A DNA stretch of 64,000 nt. Origin: Comamonas kerstersii (GTDB lineage Bacteria > Pseudomonadota > Gammaproteobacteria > Burkholderiales > Burkholderiaceae_C). The notes under the pieces are model-generated. The model was not told the origin of the DNA, searched no databases, and saw nothing but the letters and a program-made list of their open reading frames with translations. Location of the stretch: positions 186,001-250,000 of the forward strand of contig NZ_VZOT01000001.1 of the NCBI RefSeq assembly GCF_008801935.1, read 5' to 3'. The position numbers and the translations under genes were made by a program. Shown here one piece after another: positions 9,514 through 18,137 of the stretch; the stretch's first letter is position 1; each line of letters starts with the position of its first letter.

Positions 9514-9852
9514 ATGCCCCACTCTTCCTCCTTTGCCGTGCGCACCACCCTGTGGCTGGCTGCTGCACTGCTCGCTCCTGCAGCACTGGCTCAGACCACT
9601 GCAGCCAACCCTTCAGTGCAGGATATTTCCGTGATTGCAGGGACCTGCGCCAACTGCCATGGCCCTGATGGCAAATCCACGGGCGTGATTCCTCAGCTGC
9701 GTGGCGTCAATGAACAGCATCTGCTGACCCGCATGCAGGCCTTCAAGGCTGGAACGGCAACGGACGCTACCGTCATGACCCGCTTGATGAAGGGCTATGA
9801 CGATGCCCAGATTCAGGCACTCGCCCAATGGTTCAGCAAGGAGGCCAAATAA
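9514..9852 (+). CDS. Class I cytochrome c, partner subunit of the downstream flavoprotein
   Basis: The 112-residue precursor has a cleavable signal peptide (ends PAALAQ) and one haem c motif CANCH followed by GPDGKS. A methionine in DATVMTRLMKGY is the likely distal ligand. It resembles the cytochrome subunit of flavocytochrome c sulfide dehydrogenase (FccA) in its single-haem form. It would take electrons in the periplasm from the FccB-like protein encoded next. Its stop codon overlaps the next start (TAATG), which implies translational coupling. AGGAGA precedes the start. Confidence 0.85.
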   Translation: MPHSSSFAVRTTLWLAAALLAPAALAQTTAANPSVQDISVIAGTCANCHGPDGKSTGVIPQLRGVNEQHLLTRMQAFKAGTATDATVMTRLMKGYDDAQIQALAQWFSKEAK

Positions 9853-11129
9853 TGTCTTTCAATCGCCGTAGTGTTTTAACCGGCGCACTGGCCGGCGCTG
9901 CCAGTCTGTCGCTGCCCTCCATCGTTCGCGCCCAGGGCGGCGCGGCCCATGTGGTCGTGGTCGGTGGCGGTTTTGGTGGTGCCACTGCTGCACGTTACCT
10001 CAAGGCACGTGCACCCCAGGTGCGCGTGACGCTGATCGAGCCTGCGCCCATCTTCTACACCTGCCCCTTCTCCAACCTGTATCTGGCAGGTCTGCGCACC
10101 TGGGACAGCATTGGTCACAGCTACGACGGTCTGCGCAAGGCTGGCGTGGAAGTCATTCAGGCCCGTGCCGACCATGTAGACACGGCCAAGCAGCGCGTGC
10201 TGCTGTCCAACGGCCAGGCGTTGAGCTACGACAAGCTGGTGCTCTCGCCCGGCATCGACATGCGCTGGGGTGCCATTGAGGGCTATGACGAGGCCGCCTC
10301 GCTGCTGGCCCCCCACGCCTGGAAGGCCGGCCCCCAAACCCTGCTGCTCAAGAAGCAACTCGATGCCATGCCCGATGGCGGTACCTTTGTGATGTCCATC
10401 CCTGCCAACCCTTTCCGCTGCCCGCCCGGCCCCTATGAGCGCGCAGCCATGGTGGCGCACTACTTCAAGCAGCACAAACCCAAGAGCAAGATCCTGCTGC
10501 TGGACAGCAAGGACAGCTTCTCCAAGCAGGGCCTGTTCCTGCAGGGCTACAAGGCGCTGTATGGCGACATGATCGAGTGGGTCAAGCAGTCCGACGACGG
10601 TCAGGTCGTGCGTGTGGACGCCAAGAACCTCGAAGTGGAAACTGCTTTCGGCACCAAGCACAAGGCCAGCGTGCTCAACGTCATTCCACCCCAGAAGGCT
10701 GGCGTAATTGCCGAGCGTGCCGGTGTGGTGGATGCCAGCGGCTGGGTGCCCATCAAGCCTGAAAGCTTTGAGTCCGCACAGGTCAAGAACGTCTATGTGC
10801 TGGGTGATGCGACACAGGCAGCCCCTATGCCCAAGTCTGGCTTTGCAGCCAACACGCAGGGCAAGGTAGCTGCCGCTGTCATTGCAGCAGAGCTGACCGG
10901 CAAGCCCCTGCCGCAGGCGGCTTTTGCCAACACCTGCTACAGCCTGATCGGCACAGACTACGGCATCTCCGTGGCCGGTGTGTACCGTGCAGATGGCAGC
11001 AAGCTGATTGAAGTGCCAGGCTCCGGCGGTGTGAGCCCTGCCAATGCCGATGCCGCCTACCGCAAGGCAGAAGCAGACTACGGTGCCGCCTGGTACAAAG
11101 CCATCAGTACCGATATCTGGGGAAGCTAA
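9852..11129 (+). CDS. fccB: Flavocytochrome c sulfide dehydrogenase flavoprotein subunit (FccB type)
   Basis: The 425-residue precursor has a Tat signal (FNRRSVLTGALAG, cleavage near VRAQ) and an FAD-binding GGGFGGATAARYL. Cys71 in FYTCPFSN matches the cysteine that carries 8-alpha-S-FAD in FccB. Cys190 (NPFRCPPGPYERA) and Cys362 (NTCYSL) match the redox-active disulfide pair. It would oxidise sulfide in the periplasm and pass electrons to the cytochrome c encoded upstream. I start at MSFNRR, overlapping the cytochrome stop; GGAGG lies upstream. An assignment to sulfide dehydrogenase is inferred from the conserved cysteines. Confidence 0.88.
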   Translation: MSFNRRSVLTGALAGAASLSLPSIVRAQGGAAHVVVVGGGFGGATAARYLKARAPQVRVTLIEPAPIFYTCPFSNLYLAGLRTWDSIGHSYDGLRKAGVEVIQARADHVDTAKQRVLLSNGQALSYDKLVLSPGIDMRWGAIEGYDEAASLLAPHAWKAGPQTLLLKKQLDAMPDGGTFVMSIPANPFRCPPGPYERAAMVAHYFKQHKPKSKILLLDSKDSFSKQGLFLQGYKALYGDMIEWVKQSDDGQVVRVDAKNLEVETAFGTKHKASVLNVIPPQKAGVIAERAGVVDASGWVPIKPESFESAQVKNVYVLGDATQAAPMPKSGFAANTQGKVAAAVIAAELTGKPLPQAAFANTCYSLIGTDYGISVAGVYRADGSKLIEVPGSGGVSPANADAAYRKAEADYGAAWYKAISTDIWGS

Positions 11130-11239
11130 GCGCCTTCCCAGCCCCCTGCGCACGCGCACAAGCCTCGCTCCTTACAGGTGCGGGGCTTTTGTGCATCTGC
11201 CATGCCAGGGGTAGCATCCAGACTGTTTGAGGAACCCAT

Positions 11240-12286
11240 ATGTTGCTGTGGTATTCATTTTTCTTTGGTGTGGTGTTTGGTGTGGCTGCACGCTGGGGCC
11301 GTTTCTGTCTGCTGCGCGGCATTCGCCAGCGCATGGGACAAGACCGCAGTGAAGCGGCTGGCGATGCGCCCGCTCTGCAGGCATTTGCCCTGGCGGCTGC
11401 CGTGGCCCTGCTGGCTTCGCAAGGCCTGCACCTGGCAGGCATCATTGATCTGAACAACGCACAGATCGTGCGCCCCGGCTTTTCCTTTGCAGGTGTGCTG
11501 CTTGGCGGCGCCATCTTTGGGATTGGCATGGTGCTGGCCAATGCCTGCGGCGCTCGCTCTCTGGTGCTGATGGCGGGTGGCAATCTGCGCTCACTCATCA
11601 CCGTGGTGTTTCTGGCGCTCGGTGCGCAGGCCACTCTGACCGGCGTGCTTGCGCCGCTGCGCCAGTGGCTGCAAGGCATTGCACCTGCAGCGACAGAACA
11701 TGCCACGCTGCACCAGCACATGATAGAAAAAGGGCTTTCAGCGCCCGTCACATATGCGCTGACAGCTATGATTCCTGCAGCACTGTTGCTGCTCTATGCT
11801 TTTTACCGCCCTGCCCTGCGCCGCAGCCCTGTGCAGCTGGTGTGTGCGCTGCTCATCGGTGCTCTGGTAGCCGTGGGCTGGTGGATCAGCGCCACGATCG
11901 AGGTCGATCCTTTTGAGCCTGCCAAACTCAACTCGCTCAGTTTTATCGCCCCCATCTCCGAAACCCTGCTCTACACCCAGGTGGCCGTGGGCCGTGACTT
12001 TGCCCCCATCTCTGCCATGGTGCTGGGTGTACTGGCCGGTGCCTTCATCACGGCTTTGCTGACCCGTACTGCACGCTGGGAGGGCTTTGACAGTCCTGCA
12101 CATCTGGCCCAAAGTGCGCTGGGCGGCTGGCTCATGGGCTTTGGCGGCGTGCTGGCTGTGGGCTGCTCCATCGGCCAGGGGCTGACAGGTATCTCCGCCC
12201 TGGCCTGGGCCACGCTGCCAGCCGTGCTGGGCATTGGCCTGGGTACGGTGGCTGCGCTCAAGCTGCTCCCCAGAAAGGCGGCTTGA
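11240..12286 (+). CDS. YeeE/YedE-family inner-membrane sulfur transporter
   Basis: The 348-residue polytopic protein has about 9-10 hydrophobic helices. Conserved cysteines characteristic of the YeeE/TsuA family occur in RFCLLRG (Cys23), ANACGARS (Cys103) and AVGCSIGQGLTG (about residue 311). TsuA moves thiosulfate by cysteine-mediated relay. A role in moving thiosulfate or another sulfur species is inferred from the family and from its place between two FccB-type flavoprotein genes. GAGGAA precedes the ATG. It probably belongs to the upstream transcription unit. Confidence 0.85.
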   Translation: MLLWYSFFFGVVFGVAARWGRFCLLRGIRQRMGQDRSEAAGDAPALQAFALAAAVALLASQGLHLAGIIDLNNAQIVRPGFSFAGVLLGGAIFGIGMVLANACGARSLVLMAGGNLRSLITVVFLALGAQATLTGVLAPLRQWLQGIAPAATEHATLHQHMIEKGLSAPVTYALTAMIPAALLLLYAFYRPALRRSPVQLVCALLIGALVAVGWWISATIEVDPFEPAKLNSLSFIAPISETLLYTQVAVGRDFAPISAMVLGVLAGAFITALLTRTARWEGFDSPAHLAQSALGGWLMGFGGVLAVGCSIGQGLTGISALAWATLPAVLGIGLGTVAALKLLPRKAA

Positions 12287-12702
12287 AGGAGAGTCAAACG
12301 CTGTGCCATGCGTGTATACCTGCATGAGCTTATGGCTAAAACATCTAGAATTCGTAACAGACAGCTCTGCTTGTGCCGCGTGTCGGCTAAGAGGGATTCC
12401 TCCCATCCGTGCCTGTGTGACCACGTCACACCTCAACGCTCAAGCCCGTCCTTTTGAGTTTGTTGGAGTGCATGGGATGTGGCTTCTGCCACATGCAGAA
12501 GCCATACATATGTCGCTCGGTTCCGCACTGTCTGGCGGGACCTGCACACAGCGGCATTGCATGTTCGCTTCCCTTTGCTCTTGATGCCACCGCAAGTCTG
12601 TGGTGGCGCAGCAGGTCAGCGCTGGTCTTGATGAAGCGCCGCCGGGGAAGCACACAGCTCCTCCTGCGGTTTTGAATTTACGACTCGGAGGAGTTTTCCA
12701 CC
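12287..12702. other. Intergenic region before the second flavoprotein-soxYZ unit
   Basis: These roughly 415 bp have no supported gene. The main visible structure is a perfect 9-bp inverted repeat, TGGCTTCTG-N7-CAGAAGCCA (12480-12504). A TAGAAT hexamer occurs at 12346-12351. A strong Shine-Dalgarno, GGAGGAG, precedes the next ATG. Confidence 0.5.
12480..12504. promoter_or_regulatory. Perfect inverted repeat, candidate operator or leader hairpin
   Basis: TGGCTTCTG and CAGAAGCCA flank 7 nt, about 200 bp upstream of the second flavoprotein gene. No T run follows, so it is not a typical terminator. Its role is unknown. Confidence 0.4.
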
Positions 12703-14049
12703 ATGCAACGTCGCCATTTTCTGATGACGCCCCCTGCCATGGCACTGGGTGCAGCTGCTGCGGCTGCCCCTATCGCCACACTGGCTACCCCCACCATCAT
12801 GACGCCCCAATCGCGCATCCTGCCCCGTGAAGGCAAGGGCCCCCGCATTGTGATCTGCGGTGGTGGCTGGGGTGGCCTGACGGCTGCACGCTACCTGCGC
12901 GAGCTGATCCCCCATTCCGACGTGGTGCTGCTGGAGCGCAACCCCACGTTCTGGTCGGGCCCCATGAGCAACAAGTGGCTGATCGACATCGTGAACACCG
13001 ATTTCGTCAACCACGACATGCTGCACCCCGCCAACAAATACGGCTACAAGCTGCTGCAAACCGAGGTCAACGGCTTTGAGCGCGACAAGAAGCTGGTGCG
13101 CACCGCCCACGGCCTGATCGAGTATGACTACCTAATCCTGTCCGGCGGTATCCGCAACGACTACGAAGCCTGGTTTGGCAACGACCAGAAGGCCATCGAC
13201 TACACACGCCGCCACTTCCCCAACGCCTACATCCCCAATCAGGAGATGCTGGCGCTCAAGAACAAGGTCAAGAACTTCAAGGGTGGCACCCTGGTGATGA
13301 CCCTGCCACCACCACCCCACCGCTGCCCTCCTTCGCCCTACGAGCGCGCCTGCCTGATTGCCTGGCACATCAAGAAGAACAACATCCCCGGCAAGATTCT
13401 GATTCTGGACCCCAAGCCCAAGATCGCCCCCATCGGCATGGGCTACAAGCAGGCCTTCGAAGAGCTGTACCCAGACATCATCACCCACGTGCCCAATGCA
13501 CGCGTGCAGGAGCTGGACCCCTTCAAGAAGAAGATCAAGACTGCCGCTGGCGAGTTTGACTTTGACGATGCCATCCTCATGCCTCCCCACCAGGCCGCAG
13601 ACATGGTCTGGTGGGCCGATCTGATCGGCAAGGATCCCATGACCGGCAAGCCTACGGGCTGGGCTGACATGAACAACCGCTACTTCACCGCCAACAGCGA
13701 TGACAGCGTCTACTTTGTGGGTGACCTGATGGGCGCCATTTCGCCCCAGTTTGGCCACTATCCCAAGAGCGGCCACGTCGCCAATTACATTGGCAAAATC
13801 GTCGCGACCAATATTTCCCAGCGTGTCGCAGGCAAGGAGGTCACTCCGCTGCTGCCTGACAACCTGTGCTACATGATGGTCAATGGTGATCCACAGGAAG
13901 AAATTTCGGTAAAGTTCGAGTACGAAATTGATCCCGCAACCGGCCACGTCCACCAGACCCAGATCGACATGGATGTGCGCACGCCCGACCTGGTCAAGGA
14001 AGACTTTGCCTGGATTAACACCAAGTTCAGCGACTTCCTCGGCATCTAA
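12703..14049 (+). CDS. FccB-like flavoprotein without the FAD-linking cysteine, associated with soxYZ
   Basis: The 448-residue protein has an RR-type Tat-like leader (QRRHFLMTPPAMALG) and a dinucleotide-binding GGGWGGLTAARYL. The redox cysteines are present at Cys208 (HRCPPSPYERA) and Cys389 (NLCYMM). The position of the covalent-FAD cysteine is Gly86 (TFWSGPMSN), so FAD is likely held non-covalently. It is a distant paralogue of the flavoprotein at 9852. It is followed 6 bp later by soxY and then soxZ, which suggests it works on sulfur bound to SoxYZ or delivers electrons from it. The substrate is not known from sequence. Confidence 0.82.
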   Translation: MQRRHFLMTPPAMALGAAAAAAPIATLATPTIMTPQSRILPREGKGPRIVICGGGWGGLTAARYLRELIPHSDVVLLERNPTFWSGPMSNKWLIDIVNTDFVNHDMLHPANKYGYKLLQTEVNGFERDKKLVRTAHGLIEYDYLILSGGIRNDYEAWFGNDQKAIDYTRRHFPNAYIPNQEMLALKNKVKNFKGGTLVMTLPPPPHRCPPSPYERACLIAWHIKKNNIPGKILILDPKPKIAPIGMGYKQAFEELYPDIITHVPNARVQELDPFKKKIKTAAGEFDFDDAILMPPHQAADMVWWADLIGKDPMTGKPTGWADMNNRYFTANSDDSVYFVGDLMGAISPQFGHYPKSGHVANYIGKIVATNISQRVAGKEVTPLLPDNLCYMMVNGDPQEEISVKFEYEIDPATGHVHQTQIDMDVRTPDLVKEDFAWINTKFSDFLGI

Positions 14050-14055
14050 CACGAC

Positions 14056-14559
14056 ATGAGCACAGCAGCTTCTCACACCCTGACACGCCGCCGCCTGGTG
14101 GCAGGCGCTGCGGCGGCAAGTGCCGCATTGGCCCTGCCCCATGCGCTGGCACAAGCCCCTGCCAAACCTGCGCTGGTAGGACCTCTGGCCCCCAACCCTG
14201 CGGAATTCAAAAAGACGCGGGAAGACTTCATTGGCAAGGCCACACCACAGGCTGAAGGCCTGCACGTAGATATTCCCGTGCTGGCGGACAACCCTGGTGC
14301 TGTCCCCGTCAAGGCCAAGATCACACTGCCCATTACCGAGCAGGACTGGTGCGAGGAGATGATCGTGGTGGCCGAGCTCAACCCCACGCCGCTGTCGTGC
14401 CGCATGTATTTCTTTGCGGATACAGGTACTGCGGAAGCGGCCGTGCGCATTCGCCTGAGCCAGTCACAGACCATCTATGTGCTGGCACGGATGAAAAGCG
14501 GCACCGTGCTGCAGGCCAAGCAAATGGTGACGGTAGCCGCCAGCGGCTGCGGCATGTAA
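14056..14559 (+). CDS. soxY: SoxY-like sulfur carrier subunit
   Basis: The 167-residue precursor has a Tat signal (TRRRLVAGAAAAS, cleavage near ALAQA), then a SoxY Ig-like domain. The C-terminus is the flexible swinging arm that carries sulfur intermediates on its cysteine. Here it ends SGCGM instead of the canonical GGCGG. SoxY forms a periplasmic heterodimer with SoxZ. It lies 6 bp after the FccB-like gene and 12 bp before soxZ. No soxAX, soxB or soxCD is present in the window, so it may serve a reduced Sox system. Confidence 0.88.
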   Translation: MSTAASHTLTRRRLVAGAAAASAALALPHALAQAPAKPALVGPLAPNPAEFKKTREDFIGKATPQAEGLHVDIPVLADNPGAVPVKAKITLPITEQDWCEEMIVVAELNPTPLSCRMYFFADTGTAEAAVRIRLSQSQTIYVLARMKSGTVLQAKQMVTVAASGCGM

Positions 14560-14571
14560 GAAGGAGTGGTG

Positions 14572-14910
14572 ATGAGCAGCATGAGCAAACCTGCCCGCGT
14601 CTGGGTCAGCAACGAAAAGCCCAAGGCTGGCGACATCCTGCGCGTACGCGCACAGATGGAGCATGTGATGGAAACAGGCCTTCGCACCGACCCGGCCACC
14701 GGCCAGATCCGCCCCCGCCACATCGTCAAGCACTTTGAGGCCAAGATGGCGGGCAAGCCCATCTTTGTCTGGGACCTGGGCACCTCCATCTCGCCCAACC
14801 CCTACATTGAGTTCACCTTCAAGGCCCGCGAAAGCGGTGAGCTGGAGCTGCTGTGGGTCGACGACCATGAGCAAAAGCTGGTGGCCAAGAAGACCATCAC
14901 GGTCAGCTAA
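14572..14910 (+). CDS. soxZ: SoxZ sulfur-carrier partner protein
   Basis: The 112-residue protein has no signal peptide, as expected, since SoxZ is exported bound to SoxY through the Tat pathway. Family features include RVRAQMEHVMETGLR, HIVKHFEA and NPYIEFTFKA. I chose the ATG at MSSMSKP because AAGGAG lies 5 nt upstream; two in-frame GTG codons precede it. A strong terminator follows, so the flavoprotein-soxY-soxZ unit ends here. Confidence 0.92.
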   Translation: MSSMSKPARVWVSNEKPKAGDILRVRAQMEHVMETGLRTDPATGQIRPRHIVKHFEAKMAGKPIFVWDLGTSISPNPYIEFTFKARESGELELLWVDDHEQKLVAKKTITVS

Positions 14911-14933
14911 GCCCAGCACATCAAAACCAAAAC

Positions 14934-14970
14934 AAAGCCCCGCAAGCTACAACACCTGCGGGGCTTTTTT
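14934..14970 (+). terminator. Rho-independent terminator after soxZ
   Basis: GCCCCGCA and TGCGGGGC form an 8-bp stem followed by six T. Confidence 0.9.
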
Positions 14971-14983
14971 ATGCATCAAATTG

Positions 14984-15019
14984 GCATCTAACGCTTATCC
15001 AGCAAGCGCTGACAGCTAT
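14984..15019. repeat. Dispersed palindromic repeat, short form (copy E)
   Basis: GCATCTAACGCTTATCC and AGCAAGCGCTGACAGCTAT face each other. It matches copy I near 61013 closely. It lies between soxZ and the convergent yitT-like gene. Confidence 0.7.
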
Positions 15020-15023
15020 CAAT

Positions 15024-15695
15024 TTAACGACCGTTATACCGCCCAGGGCGGTGGCTCACCGCCAGAAACACCCCCATCACCACAGCAGCGAGAATGGACC
15101 AGAGCACGCGGTCCAACGGCACGATCCACAGCGCCAGCGCCACGACGATGCAGTCAATCACCATCTGCACCTTGCCTGCGCGCAGGCCGTACTTGTCCTG
15201 CAGGTAGAGCGACACAATGGTCGCCCCGCCCAGGCTGGACTTGTGTCGCGCCAGAAACAGCACGCCAGCGCCCATGAGCAGACCGCCTGCCACAGCGGCA
15301 AAGGCAGGGTGCAGATAATCGATGTGAATGAAATGCGGCCCAAATGCCGTAATCAGCGACAGCATGGCCACCGAAGCAAAGGTCTTGATGGTGAACTCTT
15401 TACCAATGCGCTGCCAGGCAAACCAGTAAAAGGGCAGATTGATCAGAAAGTAAATCGCGCCGAATGACCAGCCCGTGGCGTAGTGCAGCACAAAGGCCAG
15501 ACCGGCGGTACTGCCGGTGAGCAGGCCAGCCTGGTTGAACATCATCATGGTGATGCCCACAAACAGGGAACCTGTAAACAAGGCCTGACCATCTTCGTAT
15601 TTGCCATGCCGTACCACCGGCATGGCCGCAGAAGCGGGCGCAGAAGAAACAGAAGAACTTAGCTCAGACTCGGAAGGGGTGGTGCTCATGCTCAT
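15024..15695 (-). CDS. YitT-family (DUF161) membrane protein
   Basis: The product is about 223 residues with five or six hydrophobic segments. Typical YitT pieces are NQAGLLTGSTAGLAFVLHY and GATIVSLYLQDKYGL. The function of the family is not established. I start at MSMSTTPSE; the frame opens 13 codons earlier with a GTG, and an ATG two codons later is also possible. No strong Shine-Dalgarno decides. The gene converges on soxZ. Confidence 0.8.
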   Translation of the reverse strand: MSMSTTPSESELSSSVSSAPASAAMPVVRHGKYEDGQALFTGSLFVGITMMMFNQAGLLTGSTAGLAFVLHYATGWSFGAIYFLINLPFYWFAWQRIGKEFTIKTFASVAMLSLITAFGPHFIHIDYLHPAFAAVAGGLLMGAGVLFLARHKSSLGGATIVSLYLQDKYGLRAGKVQMVIDCIVVALALWIVPLDRVLWSILAAVVMGVFLAVSHRPGRYNGR

Positions 15696-15908
15696 GGCGA
15701 ATACCGGTTTGGGGCGATGCCAGCTTGTGGCCACACCGCCTGGATCTATGCAACAAAGGCTCTAGCAATCAACGTGCCACAGTCACTCACATACGAATGC
15801 CAGGCGCCTTGCACACAACGCATCACCTGGCAAAAGCGCTGACACACCTTGTTGCAACGCAGCAATTACACCATGTCCCCCTGGCCGCAAGGTATGCGGC
15901 CAGCCACA

Positions 15909-16412
15909 TCAGCGGTCGCCCTGTGGCCTTTTAAAGCGGCTGGCCGTGTGCTTGACCGTACCGCTGGCACCAAAAGTGACCGTGAACTCCATCTCCTGGT
16001 TCGGTGGGTCGATCCAGTTCCAGTCCCAGTCCGTTTCCTGCTTGAGGTTGTAGGTCATGCGCTGCGCTGGCTTGCCCAGCATGCGGCGCACCTGCTCCTG
16101 CGTCATGCCGGGCTTGATCTGCTCAAACACATGGGGCGCAACCACCTGGCGCAGCGCTGTCATCACCCCATCCGGGCCAATGGTGATCATGTAGTTCTGG
16201 TGGCCCATGGGCTGGCGCGGATACTCAAAAATGCGTGCCCCACCTGGCTCTGGCCAGATGGTTTCCGGCTCACCAAAAGCCTTGCGTACATCGGCTTCCG
16301 TGGAAAGCCCCTCTTCCAGGGCATTGATGCGCTGCTGATCACAGGCCACCAGCCCCAGCAAAGTTGTGGCTACGGCAGCACATGCCGCAGTAATTCGGTG
16401 AAAAAGCTGCAT
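15909..16412 (-). CDS. BamE/SmpA-like outer membrane lipoprotein
   Basis: The 167-residue precursor has a signal peptide ending in the lipobox LVAC (Cys24), so it should be lipidated. It contains two short repeats related to the BamE/OmlA fold: LSTEADVRKAFGEPETIW and IKPGMTQEQVRRMLGKPAQRM. BamE helps assemble outer membrane beta-barrel proteins. This protein is a paralogue or relative and not clearly the BamE subunit itself. It is divergent from a DUF3460 gene. Confidence 0.75.
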   Translation of the reverse strand: MQLFHRITAACAAVATTLLGLVACDQQRINALEEGLSTEADVRKAFGEPETIWPEPGGARIFEYPRQPMGHQNYMITIGPDGVMTALRQVVAPHVFEQIKPGMTQEQVRRMLGKPAQRMTYNLKQETDWDWNWIDPPNQEMEFTVTFGASGTVKHTASRFKRPQGDR

Positions 16413-16460
16413 GAGTAATGTCGGGGGATAGAATCTTCAGTCCTGAGAGGTTAACAGTCC

Positions 16461-16664
16461 ATGTCCATTTTTGCTCGCCCCCACTACACATCCGATACCA
16501 CCGATTTTCTGAACCAGCTCAAGCAGGCCAAGCCCGAGCTGGAAGCCCAGCAGCTTGCAGGCCGCTCTCTGCTGTGGGACAAGGAGGTGAACTACGAGGC
16601 TCAGGCACAAGCTGCCAAGGCCAACGTTCCCCAAAAGCCCTACGTGTACCAGACCAATAACTAA
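16461..16664 (+). CDS. DUF3460 family small protein
   Basis: The 67-residue protein starts MSIFARPHYTSDTTDFL, typical of DUF3460. It ends in a run that includes LLWDKEVNYEAQAQA, with no membrane segment. GAGAGG precedes the start. The function is unknown. It lies about 70 bp upstream of scpA, an arrangement I associate with Comamonadaceae. Confidence 0.85.
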   Translation: MSIFARPHYTSDTTDFLNQLKQAKPELEAQQLAGRSLLWDKEVNYEAQAQAAKANVPQKPYVYQTNN

Positions 16665-16689
16665 AGGCACATTATTGGTGTTTTTAGTG

Positions 16690-16720
16690 CCCAGCCCTTG
16701 TCTATCAAGCGCTGGGCGCT
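16690..16720. repeat. Dispersed repeat, degenerate short copy (K)
   Basis: GCCCAGCCCTTG...CAAGCGCTGGGC forms an inverted repeat with the same CAAGCGCTGG core as the other copies. It sits between the DUF3460 gene and scpA and may act as a weak terminator. Confidence 0.4.
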
Positions 16721-16737
16721 CTTCTTTCTAAAGCCGC

Positions 16738-17655
16738 ATGAGCGAAAGTTCTACCGACAACGCCAGCACCAAGCTGCCAGATACCGCAGCCTCGGAAGAC
16801 CCGAACCTGATGCCCGAAGTGGTCGATCAGGTAGCACTGGCGCGCCTGTACGGTGAACCACTGTTCAAGCTGCCCAATGACCTCTACATCCCACCCGATG
16901 CGCTGGAGGTCTTTCTGGAGGCCTTTGAAGGCCCTCTGGACTTGCTGCTGTATCTGATCCGCAAGCAGAACTTCAACATCCTGGACATCCCCATGGTGGC
17001 GGTGACGCAGCAGTACCTGCAGTATGTGGAAGAAATCCGCAGCCGCAATCTGGAACTGGCAGCGGAATATCTGCTGATGGCAGCCATGCTCATCGAGATC
17101 AAGTCGCGCATGCTGCTGCCGCCCAAGAAAAAGGAAGGCGAGGAAGAAGCCGAAGACCCGCGCGCTGAGCTGGTGCGCCGTCTGCTGGAATACGAAAAAA
17201 TGAAGCTCGCCGCGCAGCAGATCAATGAACTGCCGCAGTACGGGCGTGATTTTCTGAAGGCGCAGGTCTATATCGAACAAAGCCTGCAGCCGCGCTTTCC
17301 CGATGTCAGCCCGCTGGACCTGCGCTCTGCCTGGCGCGACATTCTCAAGCGGGCCAAGCTGGTGCAGCACCACCGCATCACGCGCGAAGAGCTCAGTGTG
17401 CGCGAGTACATGAGCCACATCCTCAAGCAGCTGCAGGGCAAACGCTTTGTACCGTTTGAAGACATTTTTGAGCCCGAAAAAGGGGCCACGGTGCTGGTCG
17501 TAACCTTTATCGCACTGCTGGAGCTGGGCAAGGAAACGCTGATTGAAATCACCCAGGCCGAAGCCTACGCACCTATTTACGTGCGCCTGGCCTACCGTCC
17601 TGCTGAAACCAGCCCCGTACTGGATGCCGAAGCCACCCTGTACGAACAGGACTGA
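16738..17655 (+). CDS. scpA: Segregation and condensation protein A
   Basis: The 305-residue kleisin is part of the SMC-ScpAB complex that organises and separates chromosomes. Family features are FEGPLDLLLYLIRKQNFNILDIPM, AAEYLLMAAMLIEIKSRMLLP, and a C-terminal winged-helix part VTFIALLELGKETLIEITQ. An extra 50 or so residues precede the usual start region. No scpB lies beside it in this window. Confidence 0.95.
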   Translation: MSESSTDNASTKLPDTAASEDPNLMPEVVDQVALARLYGEPLFKLPNDLYIPPDALEVFLEAFEGPLDLLLYLIRKQNFNILDIPMVAVTQQYLQYVEEIRSRNLELAAEYLLMAAMLIEIKSRMLLPPKKKEGEEEAEDPRAELVRRLLEYEKMKLAAQQINELPQYGRDFLKAQVYIEQSLQPRFPDVSPLDLRSAWRDILKRAKLVQHHRITREELSVREYMSHILKQLQGKRFVPFEDIFEPEKGATVLVVTFIALLELGKETLIEITQAEAYAPIYVRLAYRPAETSPVLDAEATLYEQD

Positions 17656-17727
17656 ATCCGCCTCCTTTGAGACACTGCCACTCAGGCACAATGTGCTCTA
17701 TCAAGCTTTTCCTTGAGGAGATACACC

Positions 17728-18087
17728 ATGCCCCATATGTACGTGGAATACAGCAGCAACCTGCAAGACGTGAACGAAGGCGCACTGATGGATGCGCTGA
17801 ACCAGGCGGTCTGCCATCACCCCACCGTCACCGACGAGGCCGACGTCAAAACCCGCATTGCCAGCCAGAGCAACTACCGCATTGGCCTGAACAGCGCGGG
17901 CCGCGCCTTTGCACACGTGGAACTTCGCCTGATGGCAGGCCGCACGGCCGAGGTCAAAAAGGAACTCTCGGACCGCATTGCGGCTGTGCTCAAGACGCAG
18001 ATTCCGGCACAGCCTACTCTGGATGTGCAGCTGAGCGTGGACATTGTGGACATGGACAAGCCCAGCTATTTCAAGGGCAAGCTGTAA
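17728..18087 (+). CDS. 5-carboxymethyl-2-hydroxymuconate isomerase (CHMI family)
   Basis: The 119-residue protein starts MPHMYVEYSSN. After Met removal, Pro1 would be the catalytic base, as in the tautomerase superfamily. The family isomerises 5-carboxymethyl-2-hydroxymuconate in homoprotocatechuate degradation. No other genes of that pathway are nearby, so the substrate here is uncertain. I chose this start because GAGGAG lies 7 nt upstream; an in-frame codon five residues earlier is less suitable. Confidence 0.82.
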   Translation: MPHMYVEYSSNLQDVNEGALMDALNQAVCHHPTVTDEADVKTRIASQSNYRIGLNSAGRAFAHVELRLMAGRTAEVKKELSDRIAAVLKTQIPAQPTLDVQLSVDIVDMDKPSYFKGKL

Positions 18088-18137
18088 GCTAGCCACCACC
18101 AGCCATCCAGCTCACGGTAGGCTGTCGATTGCTGGCC

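Noticed and set aside
9394-12351. TAGAAT hexamers upstream of both sulfur flavoprotein loci (9394-9399 and 12346-12351) as a shared promoter motif
   Set aside because: Only a few bases around the hexamers agree, and neither has a convincing -35 partner at 16-18 bp. Chance is likely.
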